64,000 nt of DNA from Echinococcus granulosus. Lineage: Eukaryota; Platyhelminthes; Cestoda; Cyclophyllidea; Taeniidae. Below the pieces are notes generated by a model. It was not told the DNA's origin and made no database searches. It saw only the letters and a list, made by a program, of their open reading frames with translations. Made by a program: the position numbers and the translations under genes. The DNA lies in NCBI RefSeq assembly GCF_000524195.1, contig NW_020170386.1:601281-665280 (forward strand). Reading direction: 5' to 3'. Below, piece after piece: positions 1 to 10,850 of the stretch. How positions within the stretch are numbered: the stretch's first letter is position 1; each line of letters opens with the position of its first letter.

Positions 1-395
1 GGATCAGTTTACAATAAGTGGTTGCACCAGCTCGTGTCGCAGACAGACTGGTTGAGTTCAAAACAATAAATAATGTTCAAGGCATTTTTGGCCTAAGGAC
101 AATTACCGCATTTATTTCATAGTTATATCCACCAAAATTAACGATAATGTGTCTTGTTCGAGAAATAGAACGTTCGAGCTGTGGTGGTCAATTTCCTCTC
201 ATCCTACTAGTGAACTTGTTAACGTTTTACATCGGTAAAATAACTGTTTTGAGAGCTTTCCCTGATCATAATCTAATGCCCAAGCCATGCTTATCGTTTT
301 TTTAAAATATTTAAAGACAGTTTTACAGCTAAACTAGTGGTTTGTGTAACCTACACTTTAGGGAGTCGAGACAGAAGCCTTATTTATTCATTACA

Positions 396-1346
396 ATGGC
401 AGAAGTAGAACCCTTATTAAAGGATCTAGGCTCTGTTTGGAGCCTTAATGTATCTTCCTCTGTGCTTCAGGAGATAATCCTCCATGTAATTGACGCCAGT
501 AAACCAAACTGGCAGAAGTTTGCAGCCTACATCGAGCGTGTTCTTAGAGATGGGGGAATCCATGTCCGACGTCCAGGTGAGCTGGCGCCGACAACAGACA
601 GGCAAGGCTGTATCTCTCCCTTCCTCATTCGCATTGGCAACAAGTTGGATCTCGGGTGAGGCAGTTTCTATGCTCCTCAGTTTACTTCTGTCTCTACTGT
701 CCCCCTACCGTTAGTTTATTTTTGCTTATGTATAATATGATCGTGAAAAAAAAGTATTTGTTGGTCTGCGTTACCGTCAAATCATTCATATTTCTTGTTG
801 TATCATACGTGAAATCAACAGAGCAATGCAGTTTTTGTAAATGCTACCTAGCGTACGCCAAATTTTTATACAGCTTTATCTTACGATTCTTCAGGTTCCC
901 TCTTGATTTCCGTTTTTAGCATTATTACTGATTCCTCTTTGAAGTCTTCCTCGATGCAACTTGATGTAGAGGTGTCCTGTATTCGTAATACCGGTATCGT
1001 CGAACTCGGCAGTCTTATCGAATCCTGCCTCATTTCTGGTTTCGGCTGGTCCAAACGAAAACTCCGTATACCACAGGGCAGTGAAACTCTTAGGTATTTT
1101 TTGTGTCTTCCATCTTTTGCCTTGGTTTTGTCAAATCGAGTATTTTAAAGTATACATGATCCGAATCAGGGCTGAAAGCCTTTAACCCCTTTTTCCTATT
1201 TCAGATGGCTTTATGCTAACGCGATGGTGGTGCGAGTGTCAAGTTGTCCTGAGGACGCAGAGAAACTCATCTGTGAAGTGATCTTCAACGAGGCCATTTG
1301 GAATCGTTTTAAGTCACAATTTGCATCGATTTTGTGCAGCAAATAA
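396..1346 (+). CDS. Unknown conserved-looking protein, 3 exons, 191 aa
   Basis: I do not recognise the family. Exons are 396-655, 920-1093 and 1205-1346; introns have GTGAGG...TTTAG and GTATTT...TTCAG ends, and the phases fit at both junctions (2 bases carried over each time). The protein starts MAEVEPLLKDLGSVWSLNVS, looks mostly helical in the first 60 residues, then has a beta-like stretch (MQLDVEVSCIRNTGIVELG) and ends FKSQFASILCSK. There is no signal peptide or membrane segment. An alternative first intron (donor after 576, acceptor before 895) also keeps frame and would swap about 26 residues for 8. The ATG at 396 is used because the similarity-free upstream part of the frame begins only with a non-ATG codon. 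The exon structure is well supported; the function is open. Confidence 0.6.
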
Positions 1347-1891
1347 CTTCCTTTTGACATCATCTACTTTCTGGAGCTGTACATTGCTTCCTGCTGTCTC
1401 AATTTTGGTAATATATTTTGTAAAGAACGGGTACGATGATGAACCGTCCAGCAGGGAATTTTTAACGAATGCAAAAATGAAATTGGACTACTAATTTTCT
1501 GAAATTACTATCGTGTACAGTAGTTGGGAGTGCAAACACAACTTCTTACTCTTTTTTATGATTAGATTGAAACAATGGGAAATCTGGAGACAAGACATAT
1601 GGTTTGGTGTCTTAAAACACCACTGCTTCGGCTTATACACACCCAGCTGTGTTATTCTAACGGAAATTGCTGTAGGCTACTGAGCGGTTGTTGGCCCATT
1701 AAATCGTGCCCGGCAGCGTAGTAGAGCCCGTTAAATGCTAGCGACAGTACTGAACACAAGGTTACAATGACACCGGCAGCTTAACACTGCTTCTGTCAGC
1801 TGATTTACCGGAGACTTTGGAATTGTTCTAACTGCGGAATATTGATTGGTGCGCAACTGGCTGGACGCATTCAGTCACATTGAGCTAAGAG
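1347..1891. other. Intergenic spacer between two plus-strand genes
   Basis: 545 bp. It should hold the 3' end of the unknown gene and the promoter and 5' UTR of the calaxin-like gene. I see no ORF with protein character, no RNA gene and no clear repeat. Confidence 0.5.
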
Positions 1892-2578
1892 ATGTCAACT
1901 GCCAAACGTGTGCAGACTTTAAACAGCAATCTCGAGAGGAATGTAGGTGTCTCTATGGTTAAGACGCGATTTTACCACAAGGCAATCGAACTGGAAAAAG
2001 AAACTAACTTTACGCGGATAGAAATAGAGGGACTGCTGCGCATATACGACAAGGTTGTTGTGAAATACCGTTCTCCCATCAATCGAACAGTGTTTAACGA
2101 CATTCTCTTCAATTTCTTCGACTTCACCAACGAGGCCATGATGGAAAGGATTTTTCGAGCGCTGATGCAGTCCTCCACCAAAACCGTGCTCTCTCGCGAA
2201 GACTGGATCCACGCGTTGAACATCTTCCTGCGCGGCTCCTTTATGCAGGTGACGAACTTTGCCTTCACCGTCTACGATCATCACCAGCGCGGCCACCTAA
2301 CGAAGGAAGATGTGCAGTTCTTTCTGCGTGACGTGCTTACTGCAAAGCTGCCAGAGGAGGATGCAGAGGAGCTGAAGTCCGACATGGTCGATATGGTGAT
2401 AGCCCTCTTTGATAAGGACAAGGATGGAGTAATAAGTAGAAAGGACTTTGTGACCTCAGTAGTGTCGGAACCACTTCTCATAGAGGTACTTGGAGAGTGT
2501 TTACCAACGAGCAAATCCATTCTGGCTCTGGAATCTCTAATCAAACAGATTAACCGGCGGGGCCAACCATCCGAATAA
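1892..2578 (+). CDS. EFCAB1: Calaxin-like EF-hand protein (EFCAB1/CLXN family), single exon, 228 aa
   Basis: Calaxin is a calcium sensor at the outer dynein arm docking complex of motile cilia. The order of conserved blocks matches the family: a helical N-terminus, RIFRALMQ followed by SREDWIHALNIFLRGS (residues 101-116), then two EF-hand regions, then the family C-terminus (EPLLIEVLGECLPTSKS). The length is close to vertebrate calaxin (about 210 aa). Only the last loop (DKDKDGVISRKD, residues 174-185) has near-canonical ligands; the loop at 129-140 (DHHQRGHLTKED) lacks acidic residues at positions 3 and 5, and the first loop is gone. The gene is intronless, unlike its neighbours. The first ATG of the frame is used. 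In a flatworm a role in sperm flagella or ciliated epidermis or flame cells is likely. Confidence 0.85.
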   Translation: MSTAKRVQTLNSNLERNVGVSMVKTRFYHKAIELEKETNFTRIEIEGLLRIYDKVVVKYRSPINRTVFNDILFNFFDFTNEAMMERIFRALMQSSTKTVLSREDWIHALNIFLRGSFMQVTNFAFTVYDHHQRGHLTKEDVQFFLRDVLTAKLPEEDAEELKSDMVDMVIALFDKDKDGVISRKDFVTSVVSEPLLIEVLGECLPTSKSILALESLIKQINRRGQPSE

Positions 2579-3279
2579 TTCGTGTTCGCATTTTGTGCTA
2601 TTTTACAGCCTTGTACCGAACTGACGCCTAAATTGACTGCGTTTTGCAATAACTAACTTAAAATTAATGTTTTACAAAATGTACCGTCCTGATAAAAACA
2701 AGTAGAGCTATATAGGGTCGCTTTGGGTAAGGTGTGTTGAGAAAGAGAAAATGAACAATAACGAAGCCATCTGGAAAACGTGATGTCCTAAAGACATCTA
2801 TTAGTTCAATTTTTTAGGACGTAAATCACGAAAATTAAATTGAAATAGAACAATTTATTAGCTGGAATAAGACTTCTACCTCAGTTACGGTATTACTGAT
2901 TAAACTAAGTTCTCAGAAAAATTCGTTGACTTAATTTGTGGAAAGCATAATTCTACTCTGGAACCCGCTAATTCCTGACAAAGAATAACGACCAACTGCA
3001 TTGTAGCAATGATGTGTAAGGTCGAGGTTGTGAAGCGTGAATACAATCTACGCAAACCGATATAAAACAACAGTGCAATGCCGTTGAGTAGTAAGCCTTT
3101 ATTATTTGCAGTAAAATATTCCTGGGAGAAGTTCTAACTCCACTTTATTTCAATAAAAGACAACTCCTCCTTCTAAATTTACTAAAACGGGGATTTATTG
3201 AGGCGAACAAATTAACGCTTTTTGAATGGATAAGTCAATCAACAGATGCATATCATACCACTAAGCGTGACTACTGGAG
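2579..3279. other. Convergent 3' region between calaxin-like gene and GALM
   Basis: 700 bp between two gene ends that face each other. It holds a plus-strand AATAAA at 3152-3157, possibly for the calaxin-like gene, and a minus-strand AATAAA at 3194-3199 for GALM. The two signals lie about 40 bp apart, so the 3' ends may nearly meet. No gene is visible. Confidence 0.5.
3194..3199 (-). terminator. Polyadenylation signal AATAAA for GALM
   Basis: Canonical hexamer on the minus strand, 81 bp past the GALM stop codon. Confidence 0.6.
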
Positions 3280-4711
3280 TCAATTTTTTTGCACCGAGAA
3301 TTCATACCGCGTCTTCTGCATGTAACACATCCCGGTTGGTGTGACGAATTGCTTGGGAAAGTTTGATCTATTGACGGCGTCTGGAAAGCCTTGCGCCTCC
3401 AAACACAGACCCGCGTGTGGCAGATAGCTGTACGTATCTTTTCCCACCGGATCGGTCTTCGGGTCTAGGTAATTCCCTGTGTAAAACTGCACTCCTAGTT
3501 GGTCAGTAAACAGCTCCAACCGACGACAGGAATTTGGCTCAACTACAATAGCTTTCGCCTCATCTGCAGGCAAATCCCTAAACACGTAGTACTCGTCAAA
3601 GCCTTGTTGTGGTGGGGGGTGAATCTTGCGGAGCCCCTCTTTCAAACACGTCAGTTGATTGAGATCTGTACCATCAACGCGACCAACTTTAACCAGTCGG
3701 CCCGTAGGAATATGTTCCGCATCGCATTCGCACATTTTGTCCGCCTGAATGCAAACCATATGGCGGTCGAGGGCGTCAGGTCCTGCGCGGTGGCCCGCCA
3801 AGTTGAAATAGGTGTGGTTTGTTAAATTAATGGGACAGATTCTATCAGTGATATTCGCAAAGTAGTCAATGCTCAGGCACACATGTTGATCCTCCTCATT
3901 CACACTCAGACGGTAAGTTACATAGGCAGTGAGATTGCCTGGGAATCCATCTTCACCATCGACCGATGTGACTTTGAGTTTCACACTATCTTTCTTCACA
4001 TCAACAACATCCCAGAGACGAAACGTCAGCCCAGTACTGAAAGCACGGAAAATCAAACTTGCATACTCCAACTTCTAGAACTTTATAACGGTCCATTACT
4101 ATATGCTAACCTCTACTAATCGCCCATAACTTAGAACGAAATGTGTGTTTCTAGCCCCTTTCACTTATCTGTGGGTAAAAGGTAGCATTAATAACTATGA
4201 ATAATAACCGTGGCATTTTGCATAAGGAATCGGACTAGCCATCAAGTGAATGGATCAGCAGAAGTGAAAACACATCTCATGTAAGACGGACGCAAACGTA
4301 CTTTCCTCCATGAAGACAATGCTTTTTCTGTTGATTTTTAGGTAGCTTGTAAGCCGTAGATATCGAAGCGTCTAGCTCAATCGGAATGGTGAATTTGGCG
4401 TTGCTGACACGCCCAGCAACTCTACCAACAATGACGCCATGGTAGGCGGGGTTCTTCTCGTAGCCAGCGATGTCCGAGTAACCGAGAACAACGTCGGCCA
4501 CACCCAGATTGGCCTTTCTGCGTCCGCCGGTGTCGGTGAAGCCAGGGATCCAGAGCTGCTGGATTGCAGCGCCGTAGCTGAGGATGGTCGAGTGGACTTT
4601 CGTCCACGTCTCAGCATCCGCCCCCGTTGCAAGTTTCTCGCTCAATATTGGACTTATGGTGATTCGCTTTACAGGAGCACCACGACTCGTTCTACCCCAA
4701 TCTTCCATCAT
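3280..4711 (-). CDS. GALM: Galactose mutarotase (aldose 1-epimerase), 2 exons, 388 aa
   Basis: Interconverts alpha- and beta-D-galactose ahead of the Leloir pathway in the cytosol. Exons are 4302-4711 and 3280-4036; the 265-bp intron has a GTACGT donor and TTTCAG acceptor and joins HGG to TGLTFRLWD, matching the animal family across the junction. Visible hallmarks: ADVVLGYSDIAGYEKNPAYHG, GRVAGRVSNAKF, HCLHGG, the active-site block NHTYFNLAG (His near residue 211), GFDEYYVF, VQFYTGNYLD and LCLEAQGFPDAVN with the catalytic Glu. In the human enzyme the Asp motif reads FDHNF; here it is FDEYY. The start is the ATG pair at 4711/4708; the frame upstream is closed by a stop. It is about 45 residues longer than human GALM (342 aa), mostly from small insertions. 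Confidence 0.95.
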
Positions 4712-7031
4712 TGTGATAGTTTCATCGGACACCAAGCTGCTAACTTCCTGTATGTGGTCAGCCAATCATGGGCAAAGGGCACACCGATTGGTCTGACCGT
4801 TAAGCATCGTTTACCGAGATCGTGGTTGGTAATTCGCCGTTCGTTTACAGCGGCCTACACGCACTCTAAGAGCTAAATTTCATGACTCTCGAGGCAGAAA
4901 CGGTGCAACTATTTATTTAAACTTTCCTACAAGTTGTGATGCGTCATGCAAGTATCGCAAACGAAAATTCAATAGGACATCTGGACAATTTGCGCTGCTA
5001 ATGTCATCGCAGATAAAGTAGAAAAGCACAGGCTCCAACAAGTGCTTAAAGTGCACCCCCTTAGCACCAACCTACATTTAGTATGTGAACTGGAAAATTC
5101 CGCATTTGGGAAGGATATGACTTCGGTTAGAACATGTAATCCAGAAGGGTTGACTTTGTGATAGTGGGTGCATTTCGTCTTAGTACCTGTATGGTATCTG
5201 CCCTCTTCTGTAGTGCTCGATCAGGGGAAGGGAAGTCAGAAACTTCTGCTTGGAGCACACACCAATCATGGATCGTATAGTAGTAATGGTGAAGGAATGA
5301 TCTTGCGTTTTGGTACGGACGGCTGGTGTCTAAGTCAACATTGTATCCCAGTCGTCTAGCCATGCTCGAGTTATGCGGTCTATGACGATGCAACTGTCTA
5401 CCAGGACCAAGGTCATGTCTAACCGGCACGATCGATCAGTGCACGAGCGCAAACAGTGAGGGATGAGCCGACGACCCCCACAGCTCCACTAATTCCCCCT
5501 CTTGCTATGGGTTTCTATTATGGGAATGATTTTTCATCCTAGGCTAGTTCCAAATGTTTGATTCAAGTGACGCATTGCATAAGTCCTTAATTGGCCACAA
5601 ATCACTTGAGCTTTCTCAATTCTTCAACCAAATGAAAGTATTTAAATTACTTTAGCCATCCAATTTGTGATCGTTCACCGAATCTTTGGGGACTTAATCG
5701 TGTTAGAGACCCCAAATAAGTAGTTTTCAGTGACAGACAAGCAACTTTTCGGAACTATAGTTGCAGGGTAATTGAAATGCTTTTTTGCCGACACATCTGG
5801 CAATACACAATAGACACTACACCCTGTATTTCTGCTTCAAATAAATGAAACAAAAGTAACGATAATCGAGGCAAAATCGAGGCTCGTGGCTTCGGTGTGT
5901 CCAATAGAAGCTGCTCCAGGGGTGAGGGGCAGTGAAGTCACAGCTGGTTTTGTGGTCAAAGCATCTAGCATGTATATGGACGCATCAAGTAATGCCACCA
6001 CACTCTTAGTCGCCTCAGAAAACCACCTCCACTCTAGCCTTTCTGAGGACTTTGCATGCCTAGACATTCCACATGGCGCAGCGGCTGTTGAAGTAAACTC
6101 ACTAAATTGGAATAAAGCGGTGGCGGTCTTGAAGTAGTGGGGAAATCTAAACCTTGAATAGGAAAATTTAGTGCATCAATAGTAAGATGAATCGCCTGGG
6201 TACTAATTGGAAGGCGAAGTAAGACGGATATTGTGGTCCGCAGATTGGCATGCCACCGTGATCCCGCCTTTATGAGGCAGCGAGCGGTACTGATACCGCC
6301 CCTCTAACCAGCCTTCGAGGGGAGGCTGCATCAGTATACTGGAAGGCTGACAAGGCCAGCCACCAGAGCAATCTGCGCATCAGATAGATAGTGAAATAAC
6401 CGGTCCGTAACCTCCAATCACCTAGCCAGTGTTCCCATTTTAAGTAGAGACCCAATCCTCACTAATGGTTGGCGGGAGATTCAAGAACGAAACCTCACAA
6501 CCCAAACTCGTAAAACTATCAGGCGGGGAATTCCTTCACCGCAGTAAAAGGGAAAGTTTCACAATAGAAATACTACATAATCAGGTTAAGCGAATGACAT
6601 TCATTAGTTTGAAAAGTGGTGCTGAAAAATACGCACACGCTAACAATATACGCATCTGAGTGTGTTGTAAGACATTCCCCTCAACTAAATAACTTCAAAT
6701 ACACCTTTTCTGAATATTTTGAAGTTGATCAAGACTTTAGGTACCCTATTATTTCACAAGCGCACTTACATGACAGATAGCCACAAACGCTCCACCCTGC
6801 AATGCGTGGAGAAATGTGGCTGAAAGGAATTCTCTACTCTCATCAATAGCAACGATAGTTATTAATTGGAAACTAAATTGAGCAGAATATTTGAAACCCA
6901 AGCATCGTTCTTCCCTTCCACCTCTTTAAAACCATCCGTGATGTGCGCTGATAACTCATTTCGCCATCCACAAGATGTAGATGGAAAAAAAGTGAGTGAA
7001 AACGTAATACGAAACTTCAAAACAGACGCTT
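4712..7031. other. 2.3-kb region with no supported gene
   Basis: Several ORFs of 60-100 codons lie here on both strands (for example 5127-5429 minus, 5837-6067 minus, 5886-6137 plus), but they start at non-ATG codons or lack recognisable domains and splice context. The stretch 6240-6360 is GC-richer and partly self-complementary (for example CCCCTC near 6300 and GAGGGG near 6317). Part of this may be degraded repeat, but I cannot name a family. Confidence 0.35.
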
Positions 7032-8511
7032 TCATTTGTCGTCTTGTAACGAAACTTTGACGATTGTGTTGAGAACACCAAGGCCTTCGTTGTTTACATT
7101 GACTACTGTACAACCTGGGAGGGCAATTTGTGCCTGGACAAGCGAAACGCATTAGGTTGCGCATGGAAAATGAATGCGAAATTCACCCGCAAAAGTCACC
7201 ATTGGCTTTTATTCATACCTTCATTGAAATGATGCAATTAAATTTTATTGTCAAGCTTAGTAGTCTCGCAGTATAATACCATTAACGTCACTAGCATACA
7301 ATTTAATAATAAAAGAGGCACCACAAAGAGATGTTTGGACGAACGGAGATTCAACTCCTACTCCGATTCAAAGTCTAGCGTTCGACAAGCACCACTAGTA
7401 GAAGTACATTTACTTAAATTACTAAGTACAACGGTAGTTCATGCTTAAAATTTTAACGCAGCTAAGGAAACGCTCTCGCCTTAACACTGGAAATGATACA
7501 TAGCTTGACTCTCTACCGATGGTTGAATAAGAATTTCGGGGGTAAATCGACGAGACCTTAAAGGATCCACAATAATAAAAAACAACTGCAATAAAGGGCA
7601 ACACTTTAAAAATTCAATGAAAACAGTAGCAAAGGAAAGCCGCACGCAGATCATAATGGTTAATCGAAGGTCATTTTGATATGGTAATTCTTCACGTTTT
7701 CTTCATGATTAGTGTTCGTGGCCCTCTCGTCTCCAAACTAATGGTAAAGGACATGTATGCAACGGCAAGAAAATAAAATGAAACTTGGGATCAACTCATT
7801 GAACTCATGAACCAAGTAAAAGTCGAGTACTGATAAACAATCGTTCATGTAAACTTACCGATATGACCAAAGCCAGGGTATCGTCATCCAAGGTCCTAAT
7901 AGCAGCTTTAAGAATCACTGCCTGTCTCTCCTTAGCTGGGAGAAGCTTTAAGACTGACTGCAGTTTTGGTGAACTTAAAGCCTCCTGAAAGAGGTTGACA
8001 GTTTTTGTAGACTCTGCAACATTGGCGTCCTGAGGATCTTCATCAAACAAAAATTGTACTGGCACTTTGTTCGAATAGTCAGAACTCATTAACGTAGAGA
8101 CATACATCTGAAGATAGATAATTTTGACGGCATTTCCTAAATGTACGAAGAACAACTAGACAGTAAGTTTGCATTAAAGCCATGTCTCACCTAGTATACC
8201 ACTTTAAAAACTTGTTAAACATCAAATAAGAATCAAATGCTGTAGTAATTAGTCAGAAAACGAGTTTGGAGCAATTTAATTGGTAGAAAGTTGATAAAAT
8301 GGAAGTAAGAAGTAATGAACGGACTTGAAAGCAAAATGGTTGAATTGAGGATGTTGAGAATTGCTCTTTCAGCAGCTAACTGAGAGGACTGATAAAAATC
8401 GTAGAATTCCGGATTTCCAGAAAATGGCCCATATAGCCTCCGAGGATGACGATGCTCTATGGCTAAGCGCACCTCAACGAGGCCTCTAGTGGCTAAAAAG
8501 ACAAATTGCAT
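7032..8511 (-). CDS. Unknown protein, 3 exons, about 188 aa
   Basis: I do not recognise it. Proposed exons are 8325-8511, 7859-8136 and 7032-7133, with phases that fit (1+2, then 0). The last two junctions are the strongest: donor ATATCG|GTAAGT at 7859 and acceptor TTGTCCAG before 7133. The ATG at 8511 has an in-frame stop directly upstream (TAAATG). The first donor (GTCCGT) is weak, so the N-terminal exon is less certain. The protein starts MQFVFLATRGLVEVRLAIEH, has a long amphipathic helix region (LFQEALSSPKLQSVLKLLPA, then KERQAVILKAAIRTLDDDTL) and ends GLGVLNTIVKVSLQDDK. No signal peptide or membrane segment is visible. It follows the OS-9 gene on the same strand; the two could in principle be one transcript, but OS-9 ends with its own stop and a polyA signal at 8880. 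Confidence 0.5.
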
Positions 8512-8986
8512 TTAAAATGAAAGTTACCGTTGCTTACATGTTAATTGCACAAGATTACGAAGAAGATTCAGAAAACCATTCAGCATCGCCATCGTCTTGG
8601 GTCGCTGTCCCGCTCCAAGTGAGTTCTCAAAGGAACTTCTCATACGCTGTGCCAGTTAATGGAGGTAAGTATGGAATTCAAGATTTATTAATCAAACGAT
8701 CTGGAACTTACATCCAACAAGAGACGGGCAATTTCAAGGGTTTGGTTATGGGATCTCAATTTATTTGCAGAGACTGAATCTAAAAAAGAGGTTTTAAAAA
8801 TTTGCCCCAAATAGCAATAAGTGCACAAAAGTTCGGTCTTGGCTTAGTAACCTAATTTGCATTTTCACTTAAGATGCGATTTATTACATAATAATATAAG
8901 GACAATGTTTTATAAGTACGAACACAATGGATTTAAATAAAATCCGGAGTATGGTACCTTCTACCCCAAAGTTCCGACTCTCTGAT
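8512..8986. other. Spacer between OS-9 and the unknown 188-aa gene
   Basis: 475 bp. It holds the OS-9 3' UTR and probably the next promoter. A plus-strand ORF (8518-8777) runs through it with a GTAAGT at 8665, but no partner exon or homology is visible. Confidence 0.4.
8880..8885 (-). terminator. Polyadenylation signal AATAAA for OS-9
   Basis: Canonical hexamer on the minus strand about 100 bp past the OS-9 stop. Confidence 0.55.
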
Positions 8987-10339
8987 TCATGAGATATCTT
9001 GAAACTCAGAATATTTTTCAACAACTGAACCAAGGAATCTAAAATCAAATGGATAAAAAAATGACACCGAACCAGAGTTCAGTTCCCCAAAGTTTGTCAC
9101 AATGGGCTCCGGCTGTAGAAGCGTCATATCGAACAAGGCATTATTTATCGGATCAAAATTGTTTTCGACCATTTTGAGAAAATTGATGCACTGCTTTCGG
9201 AGTTTCCTGGCTGCGTGCAAATGCTCCATTTCCAAACGTTTCTACGATGAAAATGTTTACAATTAGGGGTAACCCAAATGCTGCAGTTCCAGATTTTTGG
9301 GTAACGGTATGTATTCCAAGATCTTATTGGTGTCCAATATAAGTTATCAAGACTTTGACTCACACGATATGTTCTACGGGCATACAACACTCGCTCCTGT
9401 ACCAAACGACGGCGAACATATAACAGCGGCAGCATACTTCGAAAGGACCTTTCCTCTTCTAATTGCTTGTGCTCCAATACTTTTTGCTTTTGAGCTAAAG
9501 TGTAATAAAAACGGCAAATTTACCTCCCACGAATCTAAGGTAGGATTCATCTGACAAAGAGGGAGAGCAGACAATGTCACTTGGCTTCAGTTCCTGCCGT
9601 GGAGTCAGGGCAGGGATAATGCATAAGTCGGCTGAAGCAACACGCACAATATAACTGCACGTGGCCACTTCTGAGACTTCAATAATTGCAGGTGTCGGAG
9701 TATAATATTGACAGAAAAATTGGACTTCTGTACTTCGAGGCCTCCCAGTAACGTCACAAGTGGATCCTTGGTCGTAAAATTGGCTGTGATATCTATTACG
9801 AACTTGTAGATCCTAGGAAATAACACTGTTTTGGTACACCTACAGACTTTTCAGCCTGACCCCAGTCAAAATCCTTCGCGAAAGATCCTAGGGAAGTGGA
9901 AGTCAAGACAACATCCTTGTCTTTGTGATACTGAAGTATCTCCCTTCCTATACATAGCTCATAAGTCCACCAACCAGCAAACTACCAACGTAAAAGAGAA
10001 AAAACCGCATCTCACCCAATTAAGGCAGCTAGATGTATTCCATGAGGCAAAAACAGTTTGAATGTCATCTGAGGTATTTCTGAGAACTAGACTTGGATAC
10101 TTGTTCTGTTTTGTAATATTTGGTACAATGCAACTGAACTGTTGACCGGTTACGGATACAACTTCAAAGTGATTTCCTTGAACCTACAACTATGATGCAA
10201 GGAAAAATAATTAAGTGACTTCAGATAATTTGACGAATTCCCTCCTTATTTTGATATTGTAAATGGGCAAGTCGTTATCCGTCGAAACAAGCCCACATAT
10301 GTAAATAAAGATGAACACCATAAACATGAAGAACCCCAT
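8987..10339 (-). CDS. OS9: OS-9 ER lectin with MRH domain, 6 exons, about 366 aa
   Basis: OS-9 reads trimmed N-glycans on misfolded glycoproteins in the ER lumen and hands them to the Hrd1/SEL1L ubiquitin ligase. Exons: 10220-10339, 10016-10183, 9844-9981, 9524-9812, 9364-9494, 8987-9241 (1101 nt, all phases fit). Introns 1-4 are only 36, 34, 31 and 29 bp; intron 5 is 122 bp. The N-terminus (MGFFMFMVFIFIYICGLVST) is a clear signal peptide. The MRH domain (about 75-206) keeps the double Trp of mannose binding (GWWTYELC, residues 99-106), the Gln of LQYH, the Arg of TGRPRSTEVQFFC, the Glu of VSEVATC and the Tyr of CSYIVRV. A charged segment follows. It ends far short of human OS-9 (667 aa), without the long acidic tail. 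The exact donor of intron 1 (GTCACT or GTCAAA, both phase 0) is uncertain. LAMTOR5 starts 511 bp away on the other strand. Confidence 0.9.
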
Positions 10340-10850
10340 CACGAACAAGCGTAACGCATCGCTGACTCCAGCAACGGATGAGCCGGCCGACCTTAAACTT
10401 AGGACAGCATAACTGCCGTGTCATATGAAATTTGATGCATGAATAAAAATTGATGGGACTAAACAAAATGTTTTGCGAATTAAAAAAAAACGAATAAGTT
10501 TTTTTAAATCAACGCTCTCGACACAGCTTTAATATCACTTTAAAAACAGGAATGAGCCAACTTTAACCCAGAAAAAGAAGACAAAGATAAATGAACTGCA
10601 ACTACCTAACAAGTGCTTGAGGATCTCTTCTTTTTGAAATCGACAGCATTGTATGCAAAGGATCAAATGCATTTGAAGCAATAATTTAGCGAATCTGTGT
10701 TATGTAATGGGAGAAACTGAAATAATCACTCTCCGATGTAATTTTCCTAAGCAAAAAGCTGAATGCGCAAAAGCATGGCAAAATTTGATATGTGTTTAAA
10801 TACCTTATACTGAGTACACCGACTATAAAGCCTGAGCTTGTGACTTGGTG
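10340..10850. promoter_or_regulatory. Divergent promoter region OS-9 / LAMTOR5
   Basis: 511 bp between two start codons that point away from each other. It must hold both 5' UTRs and core promoters. It is AT-rich and I see no unambiguous TATA box. Confidence 0.5.

Noticed and set aside
4439..4876. 145-codon plus-strand ORF
   Set aside because: It lies antisense over GALM exon 1, which has clear homology, so it is a shadow frame.
5127..5429. Minus-strand ORF of 100 codons, possible retroelement fragment
   Set aside because: It starts at a non-ATG codon, shows no reverse transcriptase, integrase or gag motif, and no flanking repeats were visible.
5837..6137. Overlapping ORFs on both strands, possible gene
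   Set aside because: The composition is similar in both frames, with no splice partner and no domain.
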